From positions 310,001-374,000 of the forward strand of contig NC_007925.1 of NCBI RefSeq assembly GCF_000013745.1: a DNA stretch of 64,000 nt, written 5' to 3'. The first letter of the stretch is position 1. Each line of letters begins with the position of its first letter. Below the pieces are notes generated by a model that searched no databases, was not told the origin of the DNA, and worked only from the letters and a program-made list of their open reading frames with translations. This document shows positions 52,242 to 61,816 of this stretch, in pieces. Source of the stretch: Rhodopseudomonas_A palustris_F. Lineage in GTDB: Bacteria > Pseudomonadota > Alphaproteobacteria > Rhizobiales > Xanthobacteraceae. A program made the position numbers and the translations under genes.

Positions 52242-55037
52242 ATGGACACCACAATCGCGCCCGCCGAGACCGCCACCGACGATCGCTTCGAGACCGCCCG
52301 GATCACCGGCGAGATCGACGCGCTTGCCGCGACCCATGCCGGCCGCGACGACGTGTTCCGGGTGGCGATGGCGCAGCTGTTGAAGGCCGAGTTCATCAAG
52401 GCCCGGCAGGTCACCCAAGCGCTGCTGCTGCAGGACCGCCACGGCCGGCATTGCGCCGAGCGATTGTGCTTCATCCAGGACGAGATCATCCGCATCCTCT
52501 ACGCGGCGGCGACCAAGCATCTGTACAATTCGCCGAACCATTCCAGCGGCGAGCGGATGGCGGTGATCGCCACCGGCGGCTATGGCCGCGGGCTGATGGC
52601 GCCGGAGTCCGACATCGATCTGCTGTTCATCCTGCCCTACAAGCAGACCGCCTGGGGCGAGCAGGTCGCCGAGGCGATCTTGTATTGCCTGTGGGACATG
52701 GGGCTGAAGGTCGGCCACGCCACCCGCTCGGTCGACGAATCGATCCGCCAGGCGCGCGCCGACATGACGATCCGCACCGCGATCCTGGAGACCCGCTACC
52801 TCACCGGCGACGAAATCCTTTACGCCGAACTGGTCGAGCGGTTCGACAAGGAAGTGGTGGAAGGCACCGCCTCGGAATTCGTCACCGCCAAGCTCGCCGA
52901 GCGCGAGGAGCGGCACCGCCGCTCCGGGCAGTCGCGCTATCTGGTCGAGCCTAACGTCAAGGACGGCAAGGGCGGCCTGCGCGACCTGCACACGCTGTTC
53001 TGGATCGCCAAATACGTCTACCGGGTGCGCGAGAGCAGCCAATTGGTCGCCCGCGGCGTGTTCGACGCGCAGGAATATCGCATCTTCAAGCGCTGTGAGG
53101 ATTTCCTCTGGTCGGTACGCTGCAACATCCATTTCGTCGCCGGCCGCGCCGAGGAGCGATTGTCGTTCGACATGCAGCGCGAGATCGCGATCCGGCTCGG
53201 CTACACCTCGCATCCCGGGCTGCAGGACGTCGAGCGCTTCATGAAGCACTACTTCCTGATCGCCAAGGACGTCGGCGATCTCACCGCGATCCTGTGCGCA
53301 AAATTGGAAGACCAGGAAGCCAAGCCGGCGCCGGCGCTGACACGGATGATGGCGCGGCTGCGGCCCAACACCAAGCGCCGACGGGTGCCGGGCTCCGACG
53401 ATTTCGTCATCGACAACAACCGCATCAATCTCGCCGCCCCCGACGTCTTCAAGCAGGATCCGGTCAATCTGATCCGGGTGTTTCGGCTGGCGCAGAAGAA
53501 CAACCTCGCCTTCCATCCCGACGCGATGCGCACCGTGACGCGCTCGCTGCGGCTGTTGAACGCGCAGCTGCGGGAAAATCCCGAAGCCAACCGGCTGTTC
53601 ATGGAGATCCTGACCTCGGACAACGCCGAGATCGTGCTGCGGCGGATGAACGAGACTGGCGTGCTCGGGCATTTCATCCGCGCCTTCGGCAAGATCGTGG
53701 CGATGATGCAGTTCAACATGTATCACCACTACACGGTCGACGAGCATCTGTTGCGCTGCGTCGGCTTCCTGCAGGAGATCGAGCGCGGCGGCAATGACGA
53801 GTTCACCGTCGCCTCCGACCTGATGCGCAAGATCCGTCCCGAGCATCGCGCGGTGATCTACATCTCGGTGCTGCTGCACGACATCGCCAAGGGCCAGCCG
53901 GAGGATCATTCGGTGGCCGGCGCACGAATCGCGCGGCGGCTGGCGCCGCGGCTCGGCTTCAACGCCGCCGATACCGAACTGATCGCCTGGCTGATCGAGA
54001 AACATCTGGTGATGTCGTCGGTGGCGCAGTCGCGCGACCTGTCGGACCGCAAGACCATCGAGAACTTCGCCGCGGTGGTGGAATCGGTCGAGCAGATGAA
54101 GCTCTTGACCATCCTCACCACCGCCGACATTCGCGGCGTCGGGCCGGGCGTGTGGAACGGCTGGAAGGCGCAGCTGATCCGCACGCTCTACTACGAGACC
54201 GAACCGGTGTTGACCGGCGGCTTCTCCGAGGTCAACCGCGCCGAACGGATTCGCGCAGCCCAAGCCGAATTCCGCGCCAATTTCACCGAATGGCCGGAGG
54301 CCGAACTCAACGCCTACATTTCGCGGCACTATCCGGCGTACTGGCTCAAGGTCGAACTGGCGCGAAAAATCCGCCACGCCCGCTTCCTGCGCGCCTCCGA
54401 ACAGGCCGGCCACAAGCTCGCGATCAATGTCGGCTTCGACGAAGCGCGCGGCGTCACCGAACTCACCATTTTGGCGGTCGACCATCCCTGGCTGCTGTCG
54501 ATCATCGCCGGCGCCTGCGCTTCCGCCGGCGCCAACATCGTCGATGCGCAGATCTACACCACCACCGACGGCCGCGCGCTCGACACCATCGCGATCACCC
54601 GCGAATACGACCGCGACGACGACGAAGGTCGCCGGGCGACCCGGATCGGCGAGATGATCGAGGACATCCTGGAAGGCAAGTTGCGGCTGCCCGAAGTGGT
54701 GGCGCGTCGCGCCAGCGGCAAGGGCAAGCTGAAGCCGTTCACCGTGGAGCCGGAAGTCGCGATCAACAATCAGTGGTCGGAGCGCTACACGGTGATCGAG
54801 GTGTCGGGGCTGGATCGGCCGGGGCTGTTGTATCAGCTCACCACCTCGATCTCGAAGCTCAACCTCAACATCGCCTCGGCCCATGTCGCGACCTTCGGCG
54901 AACGCGCCCGCGACGTGTTCTACGTCACCGACCTGTTGGGGGCGCAGATCACCGCGCCGACCCGGCAGGCGGCGATCAAGCGCGCGCTGATCCACCTGCT
55001 CGCCAATGGCGACGTCGAGCAGAAGCAGGCGTCGTAG
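52242..55037 (+). CDS. glnD: Bifunctional uridylyltransferase/uridylyl-removing enzyme GlnD
   Basis: GlnD is the nitrogen sensor that uridylylates PII proteins under low glutamine and removes UMP under high glutamine. The 931-residue protein has a nucleotidyltransferase domain with GGYGRGLMAPESDIDLLFI near 110, the GlnD linker (VKDGKGGLRDLHTLFW) and an HD phosphohydrolase domain with LLHDIAKGQPEDHS near 545. Two C-terminal ACT domains start near TELTILAVDHPWLLSI and YTVIEVSGLDRPGLL and sense glutamine. I chose the ATG giving MDTTIAPAET; a GTG 12 codons earlier is possible. Confidence 0.96.
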   Translation: MDTTIAPAETATDDRFETARITGEIDALAATHAGRDDVFRVAMAQLLKAEFIKARQVTQALLLQDRHGRHCAERLCFIQDEIIRILYAAATKHLYNSPNHSSGERMAVIATGGYGRGLMAPESDIDLLFILPYKQTAWGEQVAEAILYCLWDMGLKVGHATRSVDESIRQARADMTIRTAILETRYLTGDEILYAELVERFDKEVVEGTASEFVTAKLAEREERHRRSGQSRYLVEPNVKDGKGGLRDLHTLFWIAKYVYRVRESSQLVARGVFDAQEYRIFKRCEDFLWSVRCNIHFVAGRAEERLSFDMQREIAIRLGYTSHPGLQDVERFMKHYFLIAKDVGDLTAILCAKLEDQEAKPAPALTRMMARLRPNTKRRRVPGSDDFVIDNNRINLAAPDVFKQDPVNLIRVFRLAQKNNLAFHPDAMRTVTRSLRLLNAQLRENPEANRLFMEILTSDNAEIVLRRMNETGVLGHFIRAFGKIVAMMQFNMYHHYTVDEHLLRCVGFLQEIERGGNDEFTVASDLMRKIRPEHRAVIYISVLLHDIAKGQPEDHSVAGARIARRLAPRLGFNAADTELIAWLIEKHLVMSSVAQSRDLSDRKTIENFAAVVESVEQMKLLTILTTADIRGVGPGVWNGWKAQLIRTLYYETEPVLTGGFSEVNRAERIRAAQAEFRANFTEWPEAELNAYISRHYPAYWLKVELARKIRHARFLRASEQAGHKLAINVGFDEARGVTELTILAVDHPWLLSIIAGACASAGANIVDAQIYTTTDGRALDTIAITREYDRDDDEGRRATRIGEMIEDILEGKLRLPEVVARRASGKGKLKPFTVEPEVAINNQWSERYTVIEVSGLDRPGLLYQLTTSISKLNLNIASAHVATFGERARDVFYVTDLLGAQITAPTRQAAIKRALIHLLANGDVEQKQAS

Positions 55038-55068
55038 GCGCTGTCATTCCGGGGCAACGAATGCTGCG

Positions 55069-55176
55069 CGCTCCCCTCCCCCTTGCGGGGAGGGGTCGGG
55101 GGTGGGGGTCTTCGAGTCTCGGCTTTGCAGTTACCCCCCTCCCCAACCCTCCCCCGCAAGGGGGGGAGGGAGCGCG
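55069..55176. repeat. Dispersed palindromic repeat, family D
   Basis: GCTCCCCTCCCCCTTGCGGG at the left and CCCGCAAGGGGGGGAGGGAGC at the right are near-perfect reverse complements, with GGTCGGGGGTGGGGGTC and CCCCCCTCCCCAACC inside. It separates convergent glnD and a small gene and may also end transcription. Confidence 0.85.
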
Positions 55177-55216
55177 CCGCGGTCGGGGAGAGGCGCAGAC
55201 ACACAACGAGCAGTGC

Positions 55217-55465
55217 TCACTCCGCGATGGCGTCGACCTCGCGTTGCAGCCGGTCCATCGCCACCATCACCGCGGCGCCAGCGAATTCGCGGCTGCACTG
55301 GCCGTTGTCGACCACCGCGACGGTCCAATTGGCGCCGTTGCTGTCGTCGTCCGGTTCGCAGAGTCGGATCTCGACATGCGCAACCTTGTCGCAATGCCGC
55401 TGCGCCCGGACGTCCTCCAGCAGCAGCGCCTCGATCTCGGCGATCGATTTGCGCGGCCGGGTCAT
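55217..55465 (-). CDS. Small conserved protein of unknown function
   Basis: An 82-residue soluble protein I do not recognise by family. It starts MTRPRKSIAEIEALLLEDVR, has two cysteines in HCDKVAHVEIRLCEPDDD, and a short helix-rich end. Its ATG overlaps the stop of the crotonase gene by four bases, which supports a real coupled gene. Confidence 0.65.
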   Translation of the reverse strand: MTRPRKSIAEIEALLLEDVRAQRHCDKVAHVEIRLCEPDDDSNGANWTVAVVDNGQCSREFAGAAVMVAMDRLQREVDAIAE

Positions 55466-56265
55466 TCGCCGGCCTCGGCGCCGAACACGCCGTGGCGACC
55501 GAAGCCCGCGGCAAACCGCGCTGCGCCGTCGGCGGTTTCGCCCGAGGCGATCACCGCCAGGCCGCCGCGCAGCTCGGCCGCGATGGCGTCTTCCTCGGGC
55601 ATGTCCCATTGGCCCAGCGCCGAAGCGCGATCGGCGCGCAGGCAGGCCTGCGGGAAATGCGCGATCTCCCTGGCGATGGCGATCGCCTGGGTGGCGGCCT
55701 CGCCGCGCCGCACCAGCCGGTTGGCGAGCCCGACGCGATGCGCCTCGATGCCGGACATCGGCCGGCCGGTGAGAATCAGATCCATGGCGTGCGATTGTCC
55801 GATCAGCCGCGGCAGCCGGATGGTGCCGAGGTCGATCAGCGGCACGCCGAAGCGGCGGCAGAACACCCCGAAGGTGGCGTCGTCGGCCACCACCCGCATG
55901 TCCGCCCACAACGCGAGCTCCAGCCCGCCGGCCACCGCGTAGCCCTCGACCGCGGCGATCACCGGCTTACTCAGCCGCAACCGGCTCGGGCCCATCGGCG
56001 CCAGCGTGCCGTGGCCGCCGATCGCGCCGGGGTTGTGCAAATCGCCGTCGGCGACCGCCTTGAGGTCGGCGCCGGCGCAGAAATGGCCGCCGCAGCCGGT
56101 CAGCACCGCGACCGAGGCGGTGTCGTCGGCGTCGAACGCCAAGAACGTGTCGAACAGTTTCTGCGCGGTCGCCGGGTCGACCGCGTTGCGGCTTTGCGGC
56201 CGGTTGATCGAGACGATCAGGACCGGTCCGTTCCGCTCGACCAGAACCGTGTCGTTCTTGCTCAT
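55462..56265 (-). CDS. Enoyl-CoA hydratase/isomerase family protein (crotonase)
   Basis: A 267-residue crotonase-fold protein. The oxyanion-hole regions are CGGHFCAGADLKAVADG near 58 and the GGLELALWADMRV segment near 105. Crotonase members hydrate or isomerise acyl-CoA thioesters in fatty-acid or aromatic-acid breakdown, but the substrate cannot be told from these motifs. It follows purC on the same strand, with about 50 bases between, and overlaps the small downstream gene. Confidence 0.92.
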   Translation of the reverse strand: MSKNDTVLVERNGPVLIVSINRPQSRNAVDPATAQKLFDTFLAFDADDTASVAVLTGCGGHFCAGADLKAVADGDLHNPGAIGGHGTLAPMGPSRLRLSKPVIAAVEGYAVAGGLELALWADMRVVADDATFGVFCRRFGVPLIDLGTIRLPRLIGQSHAMDLILTGRPMSGIEAHRVGLANRLVRRGEAATQAIAIAREIAHFPQACLRADRASALGQWDMPEEDAIAAELRGGLAVIASGETADGAARFAAGFGRHGVFGAEAGE

Positions 56266-56313
56266 GCTGTTGCTCCCGTTTGATTCCAGCGCTGCGGGCC
56301 TAGCCCCGATCGT

Positions 56314-57231
56314 TCAGTCGATGGCGAGCTCGGCGCCGGTGAGCCGGCGAAAGGCGTCGCGATAGCGCAGGCTGGTGGCCTGCAGCACGCTGTCCGGCAA
56401 GGCCGGCGGCGGCGCCTCGCCGTTCCAGCGCCCGGCGCGGCGCTCGGCGTCGAGATAGTCGCGCAACGGCTGCTTGTCGAAGGACGGCTGCGAGCGGCCC
56501 GGCTGATAGTCGGCGGCGGCCCAGAATCGCGAGGAGTCCGGCGTCATCACTTCGTCGATCAGGATGATGCGGCCCTCGGCGTCGCGGCCGAATTCGAACT
56601 TGGTGTCGGCGATGATGATGCCCTGCTCGCGGGCGATCGCCTCGCCTTGGGTGTAGACCGCGCGGCTCATGCTCTCCAGCGTGTAGCTGGCCTCTTCGCC
56701 GATCAGCTCGGCCATCCGCGCCACGGTGATGTTCTCGTCATGGCCGGTTTCCGCCTTGGTAGCGGGGCTGAAGATCCAGGGCTCGAGCTTGGCGCTTTCC
56801 AACAGGCCGGCCGGCAGCTGCTCCCCCGCCAGCGTGCCGGAGGCGGCGTATTCCTTCCAGGCCGAGCCGGTGAGATAGCCGCGGATCACGCATTCGATCG
56901 GGAACACCGTGGTGCGCCGGCACAGCATGGTGCGGCCGGCCAACGCCGCGCGCTGCGCCCCAAGCTGCGGCAGCGCTTCGATGATGGCGTCGATGTCGGC
57001 ACTGATCATGTGGTGCGGCACCACGCCGCCGAGCTGGCCGAACCACCAGGCGCTGAGCTGGGTCAGCACCGCGCCCTTGAACGGGATGGTCTCGGTCATC
57101 ACCACGTCGAAGGCGCTGATCCGGTCGGTGGTGACCAGCAGCAGCCGGTCGTCGCCGGCATCGTAAATGTCACGGACCTTGCCGCGTCCGATTTTCGGCA
57201 AGGGCAGATCGCTGGACAGCATCGTCGACAT
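56314..57231 (-). CDS. purC: Phosphoribosylaminoimidazole-succinocarboxamide synthase
   Basis: PurC joins aspartate to CAIR to form SAICAR in purine synthesis. The 305-residue protein is of the longer, yeast Ade1-like type rather than the 240-residue bacterial form. Motifs: GRGKVRDIYDAGDDRLLLV near 16 (nucleotide binding), TDRISAFDVVM near 35, ECVIRGYLTGSAWKEY near 113 and IADTKFEFGRD near 208. LIDEVMTPDSSRFW follows. Related genomes can carry a second, short purC; none is in this window. Confidence 0.96.
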   Translation of the reverse strand: MSTMLSSDLPLPKIGRGKVRDIYDAGDDRLLLVTTDRISAFDVVMTETIPFKGAVLTQLSAWWFGQLGGVVPHHMISADIDAIIEALPQLGAQRAALAGRTMLCRRTTVFPIECVIRGYLTGSAWKEYAASGTLAGEQLPAGLLESAKLEPWIFSPATKAETGHDENITVARMAELIGEEASYTLESMSRAVYTQGEAIAREQGIIIADTKFEFGRDAEGRIILIDEVMTPDSSRFWAAADYQPGRSQPSFDKQPLRDYLDAERRAGRWNGEAPPPALPDSVLQATSLRYRDAFRRLTGAELAID

Positions 57232-57279
57232 GGGCAGGACTTTCAGCAGCGCGCGCGTCGACGGGGGATCGGCGCGCGG

Positions 57280-58197
57280 TCATTCCGGCAGCGGAATGAA
57301 TTCGGTTTCGTCAGGTACGGCGGCGAAGCGGCCGGTCTTCCAGTCCTGCTTCGCCTGTTCGATCCGCTCTTTACTGGAGGAGACGAAGTTCCACCAGATG
57401 TAGCGCGGGCCTTCCAGCGCGTCGCCGCCGAGAAACATCATCCGGGTCGGCAGCACGGCGCGCACGGTGATGCGGTCGCCGGGCCGGAAGATCAGAAGCC
57501 GCGGCGCTTCGAACCGCTCCTGCGCGATCTCGACCTCGCCTTCGACCAGATAAATCGCGCGTTCCTCGTGGTCGGGATCGAGCGGCGCGCTGACGCCGGC
57601 CGCAAGGCTGACTTCGGCGTAGAACCACGGCGACAGCATCGCCACCGGCGATTGCAGGCCGAAGCCGCGACCCGCGATCAGCCGCGCCGAAATGCCGCGG
57701 TCGGAATAGGTCGGCAGGTTGGCTGCGGCGTAGTGCTGGAACGACGGCGCGATCTGTTCGGCGCCTTGCGGCAGCGCGATCCAGCTTTGCAGGCCGAGCA
57801 TGTTTTGGCCGTCGCGGCGCTCCACGTCCGGGGTGCGCTCGGAATGCGCGATGCCGCGGCCGGCGGTCATCAGGTTCATCGCGCCGGGCTCGATGTCCTG
57901 GACGTTGCCCTCGCTGTCGCGATGCCGGATGCGGCCGTCGAACAGATAGGTGACGGTGGCAAGGCCAATATGCGGATGCGGCCGCACGTCCATGCCTTTG
58001 CCTGCGATGAACTGCACCGGGCCGAAATGATCGAAGAAGATGAAGGGGCCGACCATCTGCCGCTTGCCGTGCGGCAGCGCGCGGCGCACCAAAAAGCCGT
58101 CGCCGAGATCGCGGGTGCGCGGCACGATCACCAGCGACAGCGCGTCGCAGGAGGCGGGGTCGCCGAGCACCGGATCGTTGTCGGGCATCCAGCTCAT
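57280..58197 (-). CDS. Pirin family protein
   Basis: Pirins are cupin-fold iron-binding proteins; some are quercetin dioxygenases and others regulate metabolism or redox. The 305-residue protein has the metal site RPHPHIGLATVTYLFDG near 71 and the following His in HRDSEGN. The C-terminal cupin domain is present from about 170 on. I chose the ATG giving MSWMPDNDPVLG; a longer frame starts in the upstream repeat area. Function here is unknown. Confidence 0.88.
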   Translation of the reverse strand: MSWMPDNDPVLGDPASCDALSLVIVPRTRDLGDGFLVRRALPHGKRQMVGPFIFFDHFGPVQFIAGKGMDVRPHPHIGLATVTYLFDGRIRHRDSEGNVQDIEPGAMNLMTAGRGIAHSERTPDVERRDGQNMLGLQSWIALPQGAEQIAPSFQHYAAANLPTYSDRGISARLIAGRGFGLQSPVAMLSPWFYAEVSLAAGVSAPLDPDHEERAIYLVEGEVEIAQERFEAPRLLIFRPGDRITVRAVLPTRMMFLGGDALEGPRYIWWNFVSSSKERIEQAKQDWKTGRFAAVPDETEFIPLPE

Positions 58198-58339
58198 CGC
58201 ACGCCTCCTCCGTGATGATCCGTTGCGAAGCATTATCGGGGCGCATCGGCGCGGAGACAAGTCGCGTCCTGCTGCGCATGGAGCCGGCGGGTAACGGAGA
58301 ATCGGCTTCACACGCTGGACACGCTGGCCGCGACCGCGG

Positions 58340-58484
58340 CGCCGTCATCCTGAGGTGCCCGAGCGAAGCGAGGGCCTCGAAGGATGCGGCTGCGAGCGCT
58401 GCAGTGGCGAAGAACGCGTGGCGCATCCTTCGAGACACCCGGCTTCGCTCTTCGAGCTACGCCGGGTTCCTCAGGATGACGGCG
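58340..58484. repeat. Dispersed palindromic repeat, family A
   Basis: Starts CGTCATCCTGAGGTGCCCGA and ends GTTCCTCAGGATGACG, with inner arms TCGAAGGATGCGGC and GCGCATCCTTCGAGAC. It lies between the pirin gene and fabI. Confidence 0.85.
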
Positions 58485-58531
58485 GTGGTTTGGCGAGGGC
58501 AGCGCGGCGGCGCGGTGCCCGAGCCGGGAAA

Positions 58532-59380
58532 CTATTTCGCCGCCAGCGCCGCGCGGCTCTTCTCGGCGGCGGTTTCGGCTTCGTCGACGGTCTTCAGCGC
58601 GTCGGGCTGCGGCATCGAGATGATGTTGTAGCCGGAATCGACGAAGTGGATTTCGCCGGTGACGCCGGTCGACAGCTCCGACAACAGGTACAGCGCCGAG
58701 CCGCCCACCTCGTCGATGGTCACGGTGCGGCGCAACGGGGCGTGGCGCTGCTGATAGTTGAACATCTGCCTGGCGTCGGCGATGCCGGAGCCGGCCAGCG
58801 TGCGAATCGGCCCCGCCGAAATCGCGTTGACGCGGACGCCCTGCGGGCCGAAATCCGAGGCGAGGTAGCGCACGCTGGCTTCCAGCGCGGCCTTGGCGAC
58901 GCCCATCACGTTGTAGTTCGGCATCACCCGGGTCGAGCCGCCATAGGTCAGCGTGACGATCGAGCCGCCCTGCGGCATCAGCAGCGCGGCGCGCTTGACG
59001 AGTTCGGTGAAGGAGAAGCAGGAGATCACCATGGTGCGGGAGAAATTCTCCCGCGTGGTGTCGGCGTAGCGTCCCTTCAGCTCGTTTTTGTCGGAAAAGC
59101 CGATGGCATGGACCAGAAAGTCGAGCCCACCCCATTTTTCGCCAACCGCGGCGAACAGCGCGTCGACGCTGTCGATGTTTTCGACGTCGCAGGGCAGCAC
59201 CAATTCGGCGTTGAGCGATTGCGCCAGCGGCTTGACCCGTTTGCCGAGCGCGTCGCCCTGATAGGTGAAGGCCAGTTCGGCGCCCTGCGCGGCCAGCGCC
59301 TTGGCGATGCCCCACGCGATCGAATGATCGTTGGCGACCCCCATGATCAAGCCGCGCTTGCCCTGCATCAGTCCCTGCAT
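58532..59380 (-). CDS. fabI: Enoyl-[acyl-carrier-protein] reductase (NADH) FabI
   Basis: FabI reduces the double bond of enoyl-ACP in the last step of each fatty-acid elongation cycle. The 282-residue protein has GVANDHSIAWGIAKALAAQG near 14 (NADH), the catalytic YNVMGVAK near 152 (Tyr-x6-Lys) and GPIRTLAGSGI near 190. The C-terminal ISMPQ and a charged tail follow. It lies downstream of fabB on the same strand behind a likely terminator. Confidence 0.96.
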   Translation of the reverse strand: MQGLMQGKRGLIMGVANDHSIAWGIAKALAAQGAELAFTYQGDALGKRVKPLAQSLNAELVLPCDVENIDSVDALFAAVGEKWGGLDFLVHAIGFSDKNELKGRYADTTRENFSRTMVISCFSFTELVKRAALLMPQGGSIVTLTYGGSTRVMPNYNVMGVAKAALEASVRYLASDFGPQGVRVNAISAGPIRTLAGSGIADARQMFNYQQRHAPLRRTVTIDEVGGSALYLLSELSTGVTGEIHFVDSGYNIISMPQPDALKTVDEAETAAEKSRAALAAK

Positions 59381-59524
59381 CGTCTACCGCTTTCTCGTTC
59401 GTCACGATCGCATCGCCCGGCGCGGCGCTCGCGCCGCGCCTCGACCCACGAACCCTGCACATCCCTATGGTTCGAGACGGCGCCGAACGGGCGCCTGCTC
59501 ACCACGAGGTTATCGTTGCTGCAA

Positions 59525-59550
59525 TAAGGCCCCCGCGAGGCGGGGGGCTG
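59525..59550 (-). terminator. Probable fabB terminator
   Basis: On the minus strand GCCCCCCGC-CTC-GCGGGGGCC makes a short GC-rich hairpin followed by TTATT. It begins about 10 bases past the fabB stop. The T run is short, so the call is tentative. Confidence 0.5.
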
Positions 59551-59559
59551 GAACAGAAC

Positions 59560-60786
59560 TTACGCGTCCATCCGCTTGAAAACCAGCGTGGCGTTGGTGC
59601 CGCCGAAGCCGAACGAGTTCGACAACACTGTGCCGACCTTGGCATTGTCGATGCGCTTGCGCACGATCGGCATGTCGGCGAACACCGGGTCGAGTTCGGT
59701 GATGTTGGCGCTTTCGCAGATGAAGCCGTTCTGCATCATCAACAGCGAATAGATCGCTTCCTGCACCCCGGTGGCGCCGAGCGAGTGCCCGGTCAAGGCC
59801 TTGGTGGCGGAGATCGGCGGGCAGGCCTCGCCGGTGCCGAACACCGCGCGCAACGCCTGCATTTCCGGCGGATCGCCGGCCGGCGTCGAGGTGGCGTGCG
59901 GGTTGATGTAGTCGATCTTGATGCCATTGGTGGTGGCGAGCGCCATCTTCATGCAGCGCTCGGCGCCCTCGCCGGAGGGGGCGACCATGTCGTAGCCGTC
60001 GGAGGTCGCGCCATAGCCGATGATTTCGCCGTAGATCTTGGCGCCGCGCGCCTTGGCGTGTTCGAGTTCTTCCAGCACGATGACGCCGGCGCCGCCGGCG
60101 ATCACGAAGCCGTCGCGCGACACGTCATAGGGCCGCGACGCGGTCGATGGCGTGGCGTTGTATTTCGAGCTCATCGCGCCCATCGCGTCGAACAGCACCG
60201 AGAGCGACCAGTCGAGCTCTTCGCAGCCGCCGGCGAACACCACGTCCTGCTTGTTCCACTGGATCATCTCGTAGGCATTGCCGATGCAATGGTTCGAGGT
60301 CGCGCAGGCCGAGGAGATCGAATAGTTGACGCCCTTGATCTTGAACCAGGTGGCGAGCGTCGCCGACGCGGTCGAGGACATCGCCTTCGGCACCGCGAAC
60401 GGACCGACCCGCTTCGGGCCCTTGCTGCGGGTGATGTCGGCGGCCTCGACGATGGTGCGGGCGCTTGGCCCGCCGGAGCCCATGATGATGCCGGTGCGGA
60501 TGTTGGAGATATCGTCCTGCTCGAGGCCGGAATCCTGGATCGCCTGCTCCATCGCGACGTGGTTCCAGGCCGCGCCTTCGCCGAGGAAGCGCATCGCGCG
60601 CCGATCGACGGTGTCGGCCGGGTTCAGCGTCGGTGCGCCCTGCACCTGCGAGCGGAACCCGAGCTCGGCGAATTTGTCGGCGCGGGTGATGCCGGGCTTC
60701 GCCTCATGAAGGCTGGCCAGCACTTCCTGCGTGTTGTTACCGATCGATGAGACGATGCCCATCCCCGTGACCACAACCCGTCTCAT
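59560..60786 (-). CDS. fabB: Beta-ketoacyl-ACP synthase I FabB
   Basis: FabB condenses acyl-ACP with malonyl-ACP and, with FabA, is needed for unsaturated fatty acids. The 408-residue thiolase-fold protein has the active-site Cys in SSACATSNHCIGNA near 163, and His residues in NPHATSTPAGDPP near 298 and GHSLGATG near 333. It starts MRRVVVTGMGIVSSIGNN; an ATG five codons earlier is possible. It forms the classic fabA-fabB pair with the gene upstream. Confidence 0.96.
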   Translation of the reverse strand: MRRVVVTGMGIVSSIGNNTQEVLASLHEAKPGITRADKFAELGFRSQVQGAPTLNPADTVDRRAMRFLGEGAAWNHVAMEQAIQDSGLEQDDISNIRTGIIMGSGGPSARTIVEAADITRSKGPKRVGPFAVPKAMSSTASATLATWFKIKGVNYSISSACATSNHCIGNAYEMIQWNKQDVVFAGGCEELDWSLSVLFDAMGAMSSKYNATPSTASRPYDVSRDGFVIAGGAGVIVLEELEHAKARGAKIYGEIIGYGATSDGYDMVAPSGEGAERCMKMALATTNGIKIDYINPHATSTPAGDPPEMQALRAVFGTGEACPPISATKALTGHSLGATGVQEAIYSLLMMQNGFICESANITELDPVFADMPIVRKRIDNAKVGTVLSNSFGFGGTNATLVFKRMDA

Positions 60787-60962
60787 GTTCGCCTCGTCCA
60801 TTCCGTGAGTTGAAGGTCCAATTATCGTTGGAACCCAGATGTCGTGAAGCCTGATTTTCGTAGCAGCCGGATTTTTGTGGCAGCCAGATGTCGTTGGATA
60901 GCACGCCCCTGTCGCAGCCGCCTGACGAAGTGATGGCGGCAGTGTGGCGAAGCCTTCCGGAA

Positions 60963-61493
60963 TTATTCCGCCGGCTGCGCCGCGGCGGTCTGCTTGAACA
61001 GACCGACCTTGAGGTCCTTGGCCCGATAGAAGATCTCGCCATCGGCGGCCAGCGTGCCGTCGGCGATGCCGAGCCACAGCTTCGAACGCATCACCCGCTT
61101 GATGTCGATGGTGTAGACGACCTTCTTGATGTTCGGCTGAACCTGGCCGGAGAATTTCAATTCGCCGAGCCCGAGCGCGCGGCCGGGGCCGATGCCGCCG
61201 GACCAGCCGAGGAAGAAGCCGACCAGCTGCCACATCGCGTCCAGCCCCAGGCAGCCCGGCATCACCGGATCGCCTTTGAAATGACAGCCGAAGAACCATA
61301 GGTCCGGCTTGACCTCGAGTTCGGCGCGGATCAGGCCTTTGCCGTGTTCGCCGCCGGTTTCCGAAATTTCAGCGATGCGGTCGAACATCAGCATCGGCGG
61401 CAGCGGCAATTGGGCGTTGCCCGGGCCGAACAGCTCGCCGCGGCCGCAGGCCAGCAAATCCTCATATTCATAACTGGCGCGACGATCCCGCAT
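60963..61493 (-). CDS. fabA: 3-hydroxydecanoyl-ACP dehydratase/isomerase FabA
   Basis: FabA dehydrates 3-hydroxydecanoyl-ACP and isomerises trans-2 to cis-3-decenoyl-ACP, the branch point to unsaturated fatty acids. The 176-residue hot-dog protein has the catalytic His and Asp in FFGCHFKGDPVMPGCLGLDAM near 67-87 and the LPMLMFDRI-type LPPMLMFDRI near 31. It is divergent from irr across a 323-base gap and upstream of fabB. Confidence 0.97.
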   Translation of the reverse strand: MRDRRASYEYEDLLACGRGELFGPGNAQLPLPPMLMFDRIAEISETGGEHGKGLIRAELEVKPDLWFFGCHFKGDPVMPGCLGLDAMWQLVGFFLGWSGGIGPGRALGLGELKFSGQVQPNIKKVVYTIDIKRVMRSKLWLGIADGTLAADGEIFYRAKDLKVGLFKQTAAAQPAE

Positions 61494-61816
61494 GCTGCGT
61501 TACCTTTTCAATTCTCGAAATTTCCAGCACGTGGACGGCTTCGCGCCCGAGGAGGTGGCGAATGTCATCAAAAGCGAGTGCCGCCAATAGCTTCGTGCCC
61601 GGCACGAAGCCCATTTTAGCAAGCCCTGCTTCCCGCTTTGCTGAATGCGTTAAAGCGAACCGGCGCTCTCTATCACAGGCGTGTGACACCGCAAAGCGGA
61701 TGGCCACGCAGTTCTCCTAGGCAAATCGTCCCACGGCATTCAGTTGCGAAAAACTTGCACCTGGTTCTAATGCTTCCTATAGTCAAGTCAGACTTACACA
61801 ACGCGCGGATGCTCAC
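61494..61816. other. Divergent promoter region between fabA and irr
   Basis: About 320 bases. A clear sigma-70-type pair for irr is on the right. The fabA side shows no convincing promoter or FadR-like palindrome. No gene is seen. Confidence 0.6.
61755..61783 (+). promoter_or_regulatory. Sigma-70-type promoter of irr
   Basis: TTGCAC, a 17-base spacer and TATAGT match the housekeeping promoter pattern well. Transcription would start about 27 bases before the GTG. In Bradyrhizobium irr is repressed by Fur; no Fur-box-like palindrome is obvious here. Confidence 0.65.

Noticed and set aside
52236..54995. A 919-codon open frame antisense to glnD, and a similar 665-codon frame antisense to dnaK
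   Set aside because: High G+C leaves long antisense frames free of stops. The translations are Arg/Gly/Asp/His-rich with no family features, while the sense strand encodes full-length known proteins.
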